A stretch of DNA of 64,000 nucleotides, from the NCBI GenBank assembly GCA_004535795.1, contig SPIA01000001.1, forward strand, positions 333,431 through 397,430, written 5' to 3'. The notes beneath the pieces were generated by a model that did not search any database, had not been told where the DNA came from, and worked only from the letters and a program-made list of their open reading frames with translations. The translations under genes were made by a program, and so were the position numbers. The stretch's first letter is position 1, and every line of letters starts with the position of its first letter. Positions 53,794-63,304 of this stretch are shown here, piece by piece. This stretch comes from Gammaproteobacteria bacterium LSUCC0057 (GTDB lineage Bacteria > Pseudomonadota > Gammaproteobacteria > Pseudomonadales > Porticoccaceae).

Positions 53794-55083
53794 TCACTGC
53801 CCACTGCGCTTGTCGATCACTCGCTGCGCCTTGCCCTCAGAGCGCGGCAAGCCGTTCTCGGCGACGATTTCTACGCTCGCCGAGATGCCGATAATTGATT
53901 TGATGTGGTGTTTGAGTTCGCGACTCAGTGCGGCGTCGTCGCTGGCGCCGGACTTTTCGACTCTGACCGTGACGGCGTCGAGGTTGCCCTGTTTGCTCAG
54001 CTCGATCTGGTAGTGCGGGGCGAGACCGTCAACGCGGAGGATCTGCTCCTCTATTTGGGTCGGGAAGACATTGACGCCGCGGATAATCAGCATGTCGTCG
54101 CTGCGGCCGGTAATTTTGTCCATGCGTCGCATGGTCCGCGAGCTGCCGGGCAGTAGCCGGGTTAAATCGCGGGTCCGGTAGCGGATCATCGGCATGCCGA
54201 CTTTGGTCAGGTTGGTGAAGACCAGTTCACCCTGTTCGCCGTCGGCGACCACTTCGCCGCTCTCCGGGTTGATGATCTCCGGGTAGAAGTGGTCCTCCCA
54301 GATGGTCGGGCCATCCTTGCTCTCAACGCACTCCTGAGCGACGCCAGGGCCCATCACCTCGGAGAGGCCGTAGATGTCGACCGCGTCGATCGCCATTTTC
54401 TGCTCGAGCTCTTGGCGCATCGAGCCGGTCCACGGCTCGGCGCCAAAGATACCGACACGCAGCGCCAGCTCATTGGGGTCGATACCCTGGCGGGCCACCT
54501 CGTCACAGATATTGAGCATATAAGAGGGGGTAACCATGATGATGTCGGGGTCGAAATCTTTGAGCAGTTGCACCTGCTTTTCGGTCTGCCCACCGGACAT
54601 CGGGATCACCGCGCAGCCGAGCCGTTCGGCGCCGTAGTGGGCGCCGAGGCCGCCGGTGAACAGGCCGTAGCCGTAGGCGACATGCACTTTGTCGCTGGGA
54701 CGGCCGCCGGCGGCGTAGATCGAGCGGGCGCCAACTTGTGCCCAGGTGTCGATATCGGCCTGGGTGTAACCGACCACGGTCGGTTTGCCGGTGGTGCCGC
54801 TGCTGGCGTGAATGCGCACGATCTGCTCCATCGGCGTACAGAACATGCCAAACGGGTAGTTGTCGCGCAGGTCAGCCTTGGTGGTGAACGGGAACTTGGC
54901 GAGATCGGCCAAGCTGTGCAGGTCGTCCGGGTGGACGCCGTGGGCGTCAAACTTGGCTCTGTAGACCGGTGAGTTGGCGTAGACGTGTTGCAATGTCTGT
55001 TTCAGTCGGCTCAGCTGCAGCGCGCGCAGCTCATCGACGCTGGCGTTCTCGATCGCTTCTAAACCGATGGCTGAGTCAGACAT
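53794..55083 (-). CDS. paaK: Phenylacetate-CoA ligase
   Basis: AMP-forming ligase activating phenylacetate to phenylacetyl-CoA, the entry step of the aerobic hybrid pathway. The 429-residue protein shows the PaaK pattern: KFPFTTKADLRDNYPFGMF, the P-loop ASSGTTGKPTVVGYT, the DIYGLSEVMGPGVAQEC region, RTRDLT, and GRSDDMLIIRGVNVFP, with a PaaK-type C-terminal domain. It is divergent from paaZ across a 220-base promoter region and co-directional with the TonB receptor, acylase and amine operon. Confidence 0.97.
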   Translation of the reverse strand: MSDSAIGLEAIENASVDELRALQLSRLKQTLQHVYANSPVYRAKFDAHGVHPDDLHSLADLAKFPFTTKADLRDNYPFGMFCTPMEQIVRIHASSGTTGKPTVVGYTQADIDTWAQVGARSIYAAGGRPSDKVHVAYGYGLFTGGLGAHYGAERLGCAVIPMSGGQTEKQVQLLKDFDPDIIMVTPSYMLNICDEVARQGIDPNELALRVGIFGAEPWTGSMRQELEQKMAIDAVDIYGLSEVMGPGVAQECVESKDGPTIWEDHFYPEIINPESGEVVADGEQGELVFTNLTKVGMPMIRYRTRDLTRLLPGSSRTMRRMDKITGRSDDMLIIRGVNVFPTQIEEQILRVDGLAPHYQIELSKQGNLDAVTVRVEKSGASDDAALSRELKHHIKSIIGISASVEIVAENGLPRSEGKAQRVIDKRSGQ

Positions 55084-55132
55084 TACACACCCCTTAATAA
55101 ACTTTTCTGGCTAATTTTTTTGTGAACTATTG

Positions 55133-55197
55133 AGTCGTTTGCGACTTGAAATAAATGCTATACACAAAATTGACTTAAATCAACAAAACTGTATCAT
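55133..55197 (+). promoter_or_regulatory. paaK-paaZ divergent promoter region
   Basis: Toward paaZ: -35 TTGACT (55170-55175), 16-base spacer, -10 TATCAT (55192-55197). Upstream lies a short inverted repeat, AGTCG (55133-55137), TTTG, CGACT (55142-55146), a possible regulator site. The surrounding 100 bases are AT-rich. Confidence 0.55.
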
Positions 55198-55303
55198 AAA
55201 ATTCCTGACCAACTGTAGGGTCTCGGTTCGCGTTAATCTCGCCGGCCGAAACCATTTGATGACCAGTGCGGTAGCAGCCGCCGACAGAGAGAGTGAGTGA
55301 GCA

Positions 55304-57364
55304 ATGAGCGAGAGCAGAAAAACCGAGAGTTACGTCTACGGCCAGTGGTTGCCAGGTGCCGATGAGGGCAAGCTGATTAAAGACGCCATCACCGGCCAGC
55401 CGCTCTGTCGCACCAGCAGTCTCGGTGTCGACTTTGCGCGGGTTCTCGACTACGGCCGGCGGGTCGGCGGGCCGGCGCTACGGGCGATGACTATTCACGA
55501 ACGCGGTAACGCGCTGAAGGCGCTCGGCAAGTACCTACTGGAGCGCAAAGAGCCGCTCTACGCGCTGTCGGCCGCCACCGGTGCCAGCAAAGCTGATAGC
55601 TGGGTCGATATCGAGGGCGGTGTCGCCACGCTGTTTAGCTACTCGGGTATCGCCCGGCGCGAATTCGATAACGAGACCTTTGCGGTGGAGGGGGCGCCTG
55701 AGCTGCTGTCGGCCAACAACACCTTTGCCGCGCGGCATATTCTGGTGAGCAAGCGCGGTGTTTCGGTGCATATCAACGCCTTTAACTTTCCCTGTTGGGG
55801 GATGCTGGAAAAGATCGCACCAAGCCTAGTGGCCGGTGTGCCGGTAGTGGTCAAGCCGGCCACCGATTCCGCCTACCTCACTGAGGCGATGGTGCGCGAT
55901 ATCATTGACTCCAAGCTGCTTCCAGAGGGTGCGATCCAGTTGATCTGTGGCTCCGCGGGCGATCTGCTCGACCACCTCGAAGAGCAGGATTGCGTCACTT
56001 TCACCGGCTCGGCCGCAACCGGGCAGATGCTCAAAGCCCACCCCAATGTTATCGCCAAGAGCGTGCCGTTCAATATGGAGGCGGACTCGCTGAACTGCTG
56101 CGTGCTCGGCGCCACAGTGGACGAGCAGGACGAGGAGTTTGGGCTGTTTATTAAAGAGGTGGTCAAAGAGATGACCACCAAAGCGGGGCAGAAGTGCACC
56201 TCTATCCGACGGGTGTTTGTGCCGCGCGACAAAGTCGCCGCGGTCGCCGAGGCGCTGCGCGCCCGCATCGCCAAGGTGGTGGTGGGCGATCCGGCCGCCG
56301 ACGGGGTGCGCATGGGGGCGCTGCTCGGTGCCGCCCAGCGCCGCGATGTTGAGGAGAAGGTCGCGGCACTTGCAGAGCACTGCGAGGTGTTGATCGGTGG
56401 CAACGATGCGCCGCTGGCACTGGTCGGTGAGCGCTGTGTTGCCGATGCCTTCTATCCGCTCACGGTGCTGCACTGCGCCGAGCCGCTGACAACCACAGCC
56501 CCACATGAGATCGAGGCGTTTGGCCCGGTCTGTACGCTGATGCCGTACGACACCATTGAGCAGGCGATCGAGCTGGTCAGCCTCGGCAAGGGCAGCCTGG
56601 CCGGCTCGGTGTTCACCTACGACAACGCCGAAGCCGCCGAACTGATTCTCGGTTGCGCCGCTTACCACGGTCGTATGTTGGTGATTAACCGCGACTGCGC
56701 CGGCGAGTCGACCGGCCACGGCTCGCCGCTGCCGACACTGGTTCACGGCGGCCCCGGCCGCGCCGGCGGCGGCGAAGAGCTCGGCGGTGCGCGGGCGGTG
56801 AAACACTACATGCAGCGCACCTCGGTGCAGGGCTCGCCGACCACGCTGGCGGCGATTACCCGCCAGTACATGAGCGGCGCCGCGCCGATCCACACCGAGA
56901 TCCACCCGTTCAGACGTTACTTTGAAGAGCTGCAGATCGGCGAGCAGCTGGTCACCCACCGGCGCACCGTCACCGAGGCCGACATCGTCAACTTCGGCTG
57001 CCTGTCGGGCGACCACTTCTACGCCCACTTCGATGAGCTGGCCGCCAAAGATTCGCTGTTTGGCAAGCGTGTCGCCCACGGCTACTTTATCGTCTCGGCG
57101 GCGGCTGGCATGTTTGTGTCGCCGGCGCCGGGGCCGGTGTTGGCCAACTACGGCCTCAATAACCTGCGTTTTATCGAGCCGGTCGGCATCGGTGACACGC
57201 TGCAGGTGAAAATTACCGCCAAACAGAAGATCAAGAAAGACAAGCGCCCCGACGAGGCGCAGGCGACCGGTGTGGTGGTCTGGGATGTCGAGGTGGTCAA
57301 CCAGCACGACGAGCTGGTGGCGCTCTACGATATTTTGACCTTGGTGGTGCGCAAAGAGGGCTGA
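55304..57364 (+). CDS. paaZ: Bifunctional oxepin-CoA hydrolase / 3-oxo-5,6-dehydrosuberyl-CoA semialdehyde dehydrogenase
   Basis: Two-domain cytosolic enzyme that opens the oxepin-CoA ring and oxidises the resulting aldehyde with NADP. Residues 1 to about 520 are an aldehyde dehydrogenase with [19 protein letters not shown] and the catalytic Cys in [19 protein letters not shown]. From about 535 a MaoC-like hydratase follows ([27 protein letters not shown] carrying Asp/His, [19 protein letters not shown]). The full 686-residue length shows both activities are likely present. An AGAGAGAGTGAGTGAG stretch precedes the ATG. Confidence 0.97.
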   Translation: MSESRKTESYVYGQWLPGADEGKLIKDAITGQPLCRTSSLGVDFARVLDYGRRVGGPALRAMTIHERGNALKALGKYLLERKEPLYALSAATGASKADSWVDIEGGVATLFSYSGIARREFDNETFAVEGAPELLSANNTFAARHILVSKRGVSVHINAFNFPCWGMLEKIAPSLVAGVPVVVKPATDSAYLTEAMVRDIIDSKLLPEGAIQLICGSAGDLLDHLEEQDCVTFTGSAATGQMLKAHPNVIAKSVPFNMEADSLNCCVLGATVDEQDEEFGLFIKEVVKEMTTKAGQKCTSIRRVFVPRDKVAAVAEALRARIAKVVVGDPAADGVRMGALLGAAQRRDVEEKVAALAEHCEVLIGGNDAPLALVGERCVADAFYPLTVLHCAEPLTTTAPHEIEAFGPVCTLMPYDTIEQAIELVSLGKGSLAGSVFTYDNAEAAELILGCAAYHGRMLVINRDCAGESTGHGSPLPTLVHGGPGRAGGGEELGGARAVKHYMQRTSVQGSPTTLAAITRQYMSGAAPIHTEIHPFRRYFEELQIGEQLVTHRRTVTEADIVNFGCLSGDHFYAHFDELAAKDSLFGKRVAHGYFIVSAAAGMFVSPAPGPVLANYGLNNLRFIEPVGIGDTLQVKITAKQKIKKDKRPDEAQATGVVVWDVEVVNQHDELVALYDILTLVVRKEG

Positions 57365-57369
57365 GTGTG

Positions 57370-57960
57370 TCAGCTCTGCTTGGGTTGATGCCCGCTGGCG
57401 ACAAAGCGCGGCCGCTCCGGCTGCACTGCGCTGAGCGGCTCGACCGCGCGGTGGCTGGCCAGCGACCGCGCGGTGAGGGTCTGATACTCGCCGGTGCCGC
57501 GCCGCTTCCAGAGCACCTCATCGTCGCGCAGCGGCCGCACAACCGCGGCCGGGTTGCCGACCAGCAGCACCTGCGGCGGGCAGTCGAACCTGGCTTTCAC
57601 AAACGAGCAGGCGCCGACAAAGCTGTTGGCACCAATGGTAGCGCCATCCATCACCACGCTGTGCATGCCGATCAGCGCGTTGTCGCCGACCGTGCAGCCG
57701 TGCAGCGTGGCGCCGTGGCCGACGTGGCCGTCGCGCTCGATGATGCAATCCTGGCCGGGAAAGCTGTGCATGACGCAGTTGTCCTGCAGGTTGCTACCCG
57801 CCTCCAGCACGATGCGGCCAAAGTCGCCGCGCAACACCGCGTTGGCGCCGACATAGCAGCGCGGCCCGACTATGACGTCGCCGATCAGCACCGCGCTGGG
57901 GTGGACAAAGGCGCTGGGGTCGACAACTGGAATAAGATCTTCGATGGCGTAGCAGGGCAT
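57370..57960 (-). CDS. paaY: PaaY-type hexapeptide-repeat thioesterase
   Basis: A 196-residue left-handed beta-helix protein of the gamma-carbonic-anhydrase-like group. Hexapeptide repeats run from about residue 12 to 135 (VDPSAFVHPSAVLIGDVIVGPRCYVGANAVLRG), with metal-ligand histidines in MHSFPGQDCIIERDGHVGHGATLHG. PaaY hydrolyses stalled CoA thioesters such as the toxic 2-hydroxycyclohepta-1,4,6-triene-1-formyl-CoA by-product. It lies on the strand opposite the other pathway genes, five bases past paaZ and divergent from paaG. Confidence 0.93.
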   Translation of the reverse strand: MPCYAIEDLIPVVDPSAFVHPSAVLIGDVIVGPRCYVGANAVLRGDFGRIVLEAGSNLQDNCVMHSFPGQDCIIERDGHVGHGATLHGCTVGDNALIGMHSVVMDGATIGANSFVGACSFVKARFDCPPQVLLVGNPAAVVRPLRDDEVLWKRRGTGEYQTLTARSLASHRAVEPLSAVQPERPRFVASGHQPKQS

Positions 57961-58060
57961 AGTATTGGCTTCAGTGCGATTGAGATAAAGTAGTATAAGT
58001 CTAAACTAAACTGGCGCGGCTGCGCAGCTGGCAGCGCGACAATTGGCAAACGGAGTAGTT

Positions 58061-58852
58061 ATGGAGTTTGAAAACATTACCTTTAGCGTCGACGCCGGGG
58101 TGGCGGTACTGACCCTCAATCGCCCGCAAACACTGAATAGTTTTACCGTGGCGATGCACCAGGAGGTCGCCGCGGCAGTGGCGATGGCGCGCGATGACGC
58201 CACCATTCGCTGTTTGCTGCTGACCGGCGCCGGGCGCGGCTTCTGTGCCGGGCAGGACCTTGGCGACCGCGCAGTGGCCGCCGACGACGCGCCGCCCGAT
58301 CTCGGCGATTCGGTAGAAAAATACTACAACCCGTTGATTCGCAACATTATGACCATGGCCAAGCCGGTGATCTGTGCGGTCAACGGCGTCGCCGCCGGCG
58401 CCGGCGCCAGTATCGCGCTGGCTTGCGACATTGTGCTGGCAGCCAAGTCGGCCAAGTTTGTCCAGGTGTTTTGCAATATCGGCCTGGTGCCGGACTCGGG
58501 TGGCACCTTTAACTTGCCGCGCGCCGTCGGGCTGCCGCGCGCCAAAGGGTTGGCGCTGCTCGGCGACAAACTGCCGGCCGAGCAGGCCGAGCAGTGGGGG
58601 CTGATCTGGCGCGCCGTCGACGACGATCAATTGCAGGCAGAGGCGCTGGCGATGGCTGCCCATCTGGCCGCGCAGCCGACCCGCGGGCTGGCCAATATCA
58701 AACGACTGCTCAATGCCAGCTTCTCGACGCCGCTCCACGAGCAGTTAGAGCAAGAGAAGCTGACCATGCGCGAGCTCGGCCGCTCGGCCGACTACCGCGA
58801 GGGGGTGGCCGCCTTTATGGCCAAGCGCAGACCGCAATTTACCGGCGAGTAG
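58061..58852 (+). CDS. paaG: Ring-1,2-epoxyphenylacetyl-CoA isomerase
   Basis: Crotonase-fold enzyme converting ring-epoxyphenylacetyl-CoA to oxepin-CoA. In the 263-residue protein the oxyanion-hole segments GAGRGFCAGQDL and NGVAAGAGASIALACDIV are intact, and the PaaG-type catalytic D145 lies in NIGLVPDSGGTF, which favours PaaG over PaaF. ATG at 58061 behind GGAG (58051-58054). First gene of a paaG-paaI-paaJ unit. A separate PaaF hydratase is not in the window. Confidence 0.92.
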   Translation: MEFENITFSVDAGVAVLTLNRPQTLNSFTVAMHQEVAAAVAMARDDATIRCLLLTGAGRGFCAGQDLGDRAVAADDAPPDLGDSVEKYYNPLIRNIMTMAKPVICAVNGVAAGAGASIALACDIVLAAKSAKFVQVFCNIGLVPDSGGTFNLPRAVGLPRAKGLALLGDKLPAEQAEQWGLIWRAVDDDQLQAEALAMAAHLAAQPTRGLANIKRLLNASFSTPLHEQLEQEKLTMRELGRSADYREGVAAFMAKRRPQFTGE

Positions 58853-58857
58853 CGGCG

Positions 58858-59316
58858 ATGAGCGAGAGAGATCCGGCGCCGTCGGGCGGCGACCAGCTGG
58901 CCCGTCAGGCCGCTGATTTTATGTGGGCTCAAGACCGCGCATCAGCTGGCTTGGGTATGGAGATTGAGGCGGTCGGTGAGGGTTGGTCGCGGCTGGCGAT
59001 GACGGTCAGCGCCGAGATGGTCAACGGCTTGGATATCTGCCACGGCGGCTTTGTGTTCAGCCTCGCCGACTCCGCCTTCGCCTTTGCCTGCAACTCACAG
59101 AACCAGGCGGCGGTAGCGGCTGGGGTGTCGATCGACTTTTTGCGCCCAGCCAAACTCGGCGACCGCCTGACCGCCGAAGCGGCGGTGGTCAATCAGAGCC
59201 GCCGCAGCGGTCTCTACGACATTGTTGTGCGCAATCAAAATCAACAGATTATCGCCCAGGTGCGCGGCCGCTCAATGCGCATCGGCGGCCCGGTCATTAC
59301 CACCGCGGCGCAGTAG
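58858..59316 (+). CDS. paaI: PaaI hot-dog thioesterase
   Basis: Hydroxyphenylacetyl-CoA thioesterase of 152 residues that rescues CoA trapped in dead-end hydroxylated intermediates. The PaaI motif NGLDICHGGFVFSLADSAFAFACN carries the catalytic Asp, and GVSIDFLRPAKLGDRLTAEA follows. I use the ATG at 58858, five bases after the paaG stop; the frame remains open to 58594, but inside paaG. There is no strong Shine-Dalgarno, so it is probably translated by coupling. Confidence 0.93.
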   Translation: MSERDPAPSGGDQLARQAADFMWAQDRASAGLGMEIEAVGEGWSRLAMTVSAEMVNGLDICHGGFVFSLADSAFAFACNSQNQAAVAAGVSIDFLRPAKLGDRLTAEAAVVNQSRRSGLYDIVVRNQNQQIIAQVRGRSMRIGGPVITTAAQ

Positions 59317-59352
59317 CCTGCGTCGCGCTATAGCTAACTCAGAGGAGTCACA

Positions 59353-60558
59353 ATGAACAACGCTTATATTGTCGATGCCATACGCACCCCGATCGGTCGT
59401 TACGGGGGCGCGCTCAGTGCGGTGCGTGCCGACGATCTCGCCGCTGCGCCGATTCGCGCGCTGATCGAGCGCCAAACCGCGCTCGACTGGGCGGCGGTCG
59501 AAGATATTTTTTACGGCTGTGCCAACCAAGCGGGCGAGGACAACCGCAACGTCGCGCGCATGGCGGGGCTGCTGGCTGGGCTGCCGGAGACGGTGCCCGG
59601 TGTCACCCTAAACCGCTTGTGCGGCTCCGGGATGGACGCTGTCGGCAGCGCCGCGCGGGCGATCAAGGCGGGTGAGATGGAGCTCGCCATTGCCGGCGGG
59701 GTAGAGTCGATGTCGCGCGCGCCGATGGTGCTGGCCAAGGCCGACAGCGCCTTTAGCCGCAATGCCGAAATCTACGACACCACCATCGGTTGGCGCTTTA
59801 TCAATAAGTTGCTGCAGCAGCAGTACGGCACCGACTCGATGCCGGAGACCGCTGAAAACGTCGCCGAGCAATTTGATATCGATCGCCAGTCGCAAGACAG
59901 CTTTGCCGCGCGCAGCCACGCGCTGGCGGCGGCGGCGCGCGACAGCGGCCGCCTCGCCGAGGAGATCGTCGCGGTGACCATTCCCCAGCGCAAAGGTGAG
60001 CCGCGGGTGGTAGAGCACGATGAGCATATCCGCCCTGAGACCAGCGTCGAATCGCTGGCGCGGCTGGGTACGCCGTTCCGCCGCGACGGCACTGTCACCG
60101 CCGGCAACGCTTCGGGGGTCAACGACGGTGCCTGTGCGCTGCTGCTGGCCTCCGAGTCGGCGCTGCACAGCCACAGCCTGACCCCGATGGCGCGGGTGGT
60201 GACTATGGCAACCGTTGGTCTGGCGCCGCGCATTATGGGTTTTGGTCCAGCACCGGCGGCGCGCAAGGCGCTCGCTCAGGCGGGTCTTAGCCTTGCGCAG
60301 ATGGACGTCATCGAATTTAACGAAGCGTTTGCCGCCCAAGCGCTGGCGGTGAGCCGCGATTTGGGGATAGCGGATGACGACCCGCGTCTCAACCCCAACG
60401 GCGGCGCCATTGCACTGGGCCATCCGCTCGGCATGAGCGGCGCCCGACTGGTGACAACCGCCGCCTATCAGCTGCGCAACAGCGGCGGTCGCTATGCGCT
60501 GTGTGCGATGTGTATCGGTGTCGGCCAAGGTATTGCGGTGATTATTGAGCGGCTCTGA
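59353..60558 (+). CDS. paaJ: 3-oxoadipyl-CoA / 3-oxo-5,6-dehydrosuberyl-CoA thiolase
   Basis: Thiolase of 401 residues releasing acetyl-CoA in the lower part of the pathway. Nucleophile Cys in [16 protein letters not shown] (about residue 90), the conserved His in [20 protein letters not shown], and the second Cys in [10 protein letters not shown] near the C-terminus. The opening [21 protein letters not shown] is typical of the PcaF/PaaJ group, which serves both phenylacetate and beta-ketoadipate routes. Preceded by AGAGGAG. The last codons lie in a threefold 10-base repeat. Confidence 0.95.
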   Translation: MNNAYIVDAIRTPIGRYGGALSAVRADDLAAAPIRALIERQTALDWAAVEDIFYGCANQAGEDNRNVARMAGLLAGLPETVPGVTLNRLCGSGMDAVGSAARAIKAGEMELAIAGGVESMSRAPMVLAKADSAFSRNAEIYDTTIGWRFINKLLQQQYGTDSMPETAENVAEQFDIDRQSQDSFAARSHALAAAARDSGRLAEEIVAVTIPQRKGEPRVVEHDEHIRPETSVESLARLGTPFRRDGTVTAGNASGVNDGACALLLASESALHSHSLTPMARVVTMATVGLAPRIMGFGPAPAARKALAQAGLSLAQMDVIEFNEAFAAQALAVSRDLGIADDDPRLNPNGGAIALGHPLGMSGARLVTTAAYQLRNSGGRYALCAMCIGVGQGIAVIIERL

Positions 60559-60576
60559 GCGGCTCTGAGCGGCTCT
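60547..60576 (+). repeat. Threefold 10-base tandem repeat spanning the paaJ stop
   Basis: GAGCGGCTCT occurs three times head to tail. The first copy encodes the terminal Glu-Arg-Leu codons of paaJ and the stop straddles copies one and two, so copy number can vary without changing the protein. Confidence 0.85.
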
Positions 60577-60620
60577 GCCGCAGCGCTTGGAAAAACCTGC
60601 AAAGCGATACGATATTTTTG

Positions 60621-60649
60621 TTGTAATTGTTAAATGGGTATCATATAGT
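60621..60649 (+). promoter_or_regulatory. Candidate paaABCDE promoter
   Basis: -35 TTGTAA (60621-60626), 17-base spacer, -10 TATAGT (60644-60649), about 70 bases upstream of paaA in a locally AT-rich stretch. The octamer GTATCATA overlapping the -10 also occurs at the paaZ promoter. Confidence 0.5.
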
Positions 60650-60719
60650 TTGTGCGGAGTGTCAAAAACTGCACCGGGTCAGCGGTGCTATTTAACTACC
60701 ATTGTAAGAGGGCAGTGTG

Positions 60720-61673
60720 ATGAGTCAGTTCAAATACAGCGAGCAGCAGTTAGAGAAGGCCTTTCAGGCGCGAGTTGATGCCGAGCAAAAAATTGAACCG
60801 AAAGATTGGATGCCAGAGGCGTACCGCAAAAATCTGATCAGACAGATGTCGCAGCACGCCCACTCGGAAGTGATCGGCATGCAGCCCGAGGGCAACTGGA
60901 TCAGCCGCGCGCCGACGCTGCGTCGCAAAATGGTTCTGCTGGCCAAGGTACAAGATGAGGGCGGCCACGCCCTCTACCTTTACAGCGCCACCGAGACCCT
61001 CGGTGTTACTCGCGATGAGCTGATTGAAGCGCTGCATGATGGCCGCGCCAAATACGCCTCAATCTTCAACTACCCTTCGCTGAGCTGGGCCGACATCGGT
61101 GCTATCGGCTGGTTGGTCGATGGTGCTGCCATCGTCAACCAGATCACCTTGCAGCGCACCTCATATGGCCCCTATGCGCGCGCCATGGTGCGCATCTGTA
61201 AAGAGGAGAGCTTCCACCAGCGCCAGGGCTACGAGAGCCTGATGGTGCTGGCCAACGGCAGCCCAGAGCAGAAAGCGATGGCGCAAGACGCCCTCAACCG
61301 CTGGTGGTGGCCGGCACTGATGATGTTTGGTCCCCACGACGGCGAGTCGGCGCACAGCGCTCAGTCGATGAAGTGGAAGATCAAGCGAAAGAGCAACGAT
61401 GAACTGCGCCAAGCGTTTATCGACCAGACCATGCCGCAGATCGAGTTCCTCGGTTTGACGGTGCCCGACCCAGAGATGAAGTGGAACGAGCAGCGCGGCA
61501 GCTACGACCACGGCGAGATCGACTGGGACGAGTTCCAGCGGGTGATCAATGGCGACGGCCCGTGTAACCGCGACCGCATTGAACACCACAAAAAAGCCCA
61601 CGCCGAGGGCGCTTGGGTGCGCGATGCGCTGCGCGCCTACGAGAGTAAGAAACGTCAACGACTGGCGGCATAA
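60720..61673 (+). CDS. paaA: Phenylacetyl-CoA 1,2-epoxidase catalytic subunit PaaA
   Basis: Diiron catalytic subunit of the multicomponent monooxygenase that epoxidises the phenylacetyl-CoA ring. The 317-residue protein has the ferritin-like four-helix core with iron ligands in [13 protein letters not shown] and [14 protein letters not shown], and the PaaA signature [15 protein letters not shown] use the ATG at 60720; a GTG three bases earlier is the alternative. First gene of paaABCDE. Confidence 0.97.
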   Translation: MSQFKYSEQQLEKAFQARVDAEQKIEPKDWMPEAYRKNLIRQMSQHAHSEVIGMQPEGNWISRAPTLRRKMVLLAKVQDEGGHALYLYSATETLGVTRDELIEALHDGRAKYASIFNYPSLSWADIGAIGWLVDGAAIVNQITLQRTSYGPYARAMVRICKEESFHQRQGYESLMVLANGSPEQKAMAQDALNRWWWPALMMFGPHDGESAHSAQSMKWKIKRKSNDELRQAFIDQTMPQIEFLGLTVPDPEMKWNEQRGSYDHGEIDWDEFQRVINGDGPCNRDRIEHHKKAHAEGAWVRDALRAYESKKRQRLAA

Positions 61674-61701
61674 CCGCCGCCAGCGCAGCTGAGGAAACCC
61701 C

Positions 61702-61992
61702 ATGAGCAGTGAACAGCAACTGAAACTCTTCGAGGTCTTTGTCCGCTCTAAGCGCGGGCTCGACCACAAGCATGTCGGCAGCCTACACGCCGAAGATGCC
61801 GAGCAGGCGCTGGAGTACGCCCGCGACTGCTACACGCGGCGCAGCGAGGGGGTCAGCATCTGGGTGGTCAACTCTAGCGATATCGTCGCCTCGCAAGAGG
61901 AGGACGCCGAGAGCTTTTACGACCCGATGGACGACAAGCCCTACCGCCATGCCACCCACTACCAGCTGCCCGACGCTGTCAACAACATGTAA
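61702..61992 (+). CDS. paaB: Phenylacetyl-CoA epoxidase subunit PaaB
   Basis: Small 96-residue subunit that bridges PaaAC heterodimers into the larger epoxidase assembly. The sequence FEVFVRSKRGLDHKHVGSLHA and the C-terminal DPMDDKPYRHATHYQLP are characteristic. An AGGAAA site precedes the ATG. It lies between paaA and paaC in the usual order. Confidence 0.96.
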   Translation: MSSEQQLKLFEVFVRSKRGLDHKHVGSLHAEDAEQALEYARDCYTRRSEGVSIWVVNSSDIVASQEEDAESFYDPMDDKPYRHATHYQLPDAVNNM

Positions 61993-62004
61993 GTGAGGCC
62001 TCTT

Positions 62005-62757
62005 GTGAGCCAACCGTTAATTGACTACTGCATCGCCCAAGGCGACGATGCGCTGATCTTCGGCCAGCGTATGACCGAGTGGTGCTACAGCGCGCCATTC
62101 TTGGAAGAGGATTTGGCGCTGGCCAACGTCGCGCTGGATCTAATCGGCCGCGCGCAGATGTTCTACCAGTACGCTGCCGAGCTGGCCGACGACGGCCGCA
62201 GCGCCGATGACATCGCCTTCTTGCGCGATGCGCGCAGCTACACCAATCTGCTCATCAATGAGCTGCCACGCGGCGATTTTGCCTTTAGCATGGCGCGGTT
62301 TTTATTGGTGGATACTTTCAACGTGCTCTACCTCGAGCAGCTGGTCAACTCCAGCGACAGCCGTATCGCTGCCATCGCCGCGAAGGCGATCAAAGAGAGT
62401 CGCTATCATTTGCGCCGCAGCCGCGACTGGGTGGTGCGGTTGGGCGATGGCACCGAAGAGAGCCATCAGCGCATGCAAAAGGGGCTCGAGGAGGTGTGGG
62501 GTTACCATAAAGAGCTGTTTATCGAGACCGCGGGTGAGCGCGAGCTGATCGCTAGCGGCGTCGCCGTCGATCGCGAAGCGCTCTACAGCACTTGGAGTAA
62601 ACAGATTGATACGGTGCTCGCCGAGGCTACTCTGCAGCGCCCCGAGGACGGCTGGAAAGTGGTTGGCGGCCGCGACGGTATCCACACCGAGCACCTCGGC
62701 CACATGCTAAGCGAGATGCAGTATCTGCAGCGCAGCTACCCCGGCGTCGAGTGGTGA
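62005..62757 (+). CDS. paaC: Phenylacetyl-CoA epoxidase structural subunit PaaC
   Basis: Ferritin-like subunit of 250 residues that pairs with PaaA but lacks a functional diiron site in the family. Family patterns include DDALIFGQRMTEWCYSAPFLEEDLALANVALDLIGRAQ and KESRYHLRRSRDWVVRLGDGTEES. I take the GTG at 62005 rather than the GTG at 61993, because an AGG element lies before the former and the mature family start matches. The stop overlaps paaD (ATGA). Confidence 0.95.
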   Translation: MSQPLIDYCIAQGDDALIFGQRMTEWCYSAPFLEEDLALANVALDLIGRAQMFYQYAAELADDGRSADDIAFLRDARSYTNLLINELPRGDFAFSMARFLLVDTFNVLYLEQLVNSSDSRIAAIAAKAIKESRYHLRRSRDWVVRLGDGTEESHQRMQKGLEEVWGYHKELFIETAGERELIASGVAVDREALYSTWSKQIDTVLAEATLQRPEDGWKVVGGRDGIHTEHLGHMLSEMQYLQRSYPGVEW

Positions 62758-63275
62758 TGAACACCATTCCACTGGTCAGCGAAGCGCAGCGCGAGCGTCA
62801 ACTACGGCGCAGCGACTCGGCTCTTCCAGAGCTGTGGACGCTGCTCGACAGCGTTACCGACCCGGAGATTCCGGTGGTGTCACTGTGGGATCTGGGCGTC
62901 TTGCAAGACATTAAAAAAGACGGTGAGCGGCTGCTGGTAGAGATCACGCCAACTTACTCGGGCTGTCCGGCGATGGTGGAGATGGCCAGTGAGATCGAAA
63001 AGACCTTGACCGCTGCCGGCTACACCAACGTTGAGGTGGTCAGCCTGCTGACACCAACCTGGACCACGGACTTTATGAGCACTCAAGGCCGTGAAAAGTT
63101 GCGCGAGTACGGTATTGCCCCACCGGCGCCCAAGGCGCAGGGCAAAAAAATCGCCTGCCCGCAGTGTGGCTCAACCGACAGTGAACTAATCAGTGAATTT
63201 GGCTCGACCGCGTGCAAAGCGCTCTACCGCTGCGGCGACTGTCTGGAGCCGTTCGACTACTTCAAGTGTATTTAA
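62757..63275 (+). CDS. paaD: PaaD, Fe-S assembly factor of the epoxidase
   Basis: A 172-residue protein: MIP18/DUF59 domain (ELWTLLDSVTDPEIPVVSLWDLGVL, TYSGCPAMVEM) and a C-terminal zinc-ribbon-like tail with CPQCGSTDS and CGDCLEPFDYFKC. PaaD is thought to help mature the Fe-S or diiron centres of the epoxidase. ATG at 62757 overlaps the paaC stop. Confidence 0.95.
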   Translation: MNTIPLVSEAQRERQLRRSDSALPELWTLLDSVTDPEIPVVSLWDLGVLQDIKKDGERLLVEITPTYSGCPAMVEMASEIEKTLTAAGYTNVEVVSLLTPTWTTDFMSTQGREKLREYGIAPPAPKAQGKKIACPQCGSTDSELISEFGSTACKALYRCGDCLEPFDYFKCI

Positions 63276-63304
63276 ATCAATAATGAGCCTTTAGGGATTT
63301 CGCC

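Noticed and set aside
55826-57307. 493-codon minus-strand open frame inside paaZ
   Set aside because: Entirely antisense to paaZ; composition is typical of a codon-bias shadow and no domain is recognisable.
58594-58857. N-terminal extension of paaI
   Set aside because: It lies inside paaG in another frame; the PaaI domain starts after 58858.
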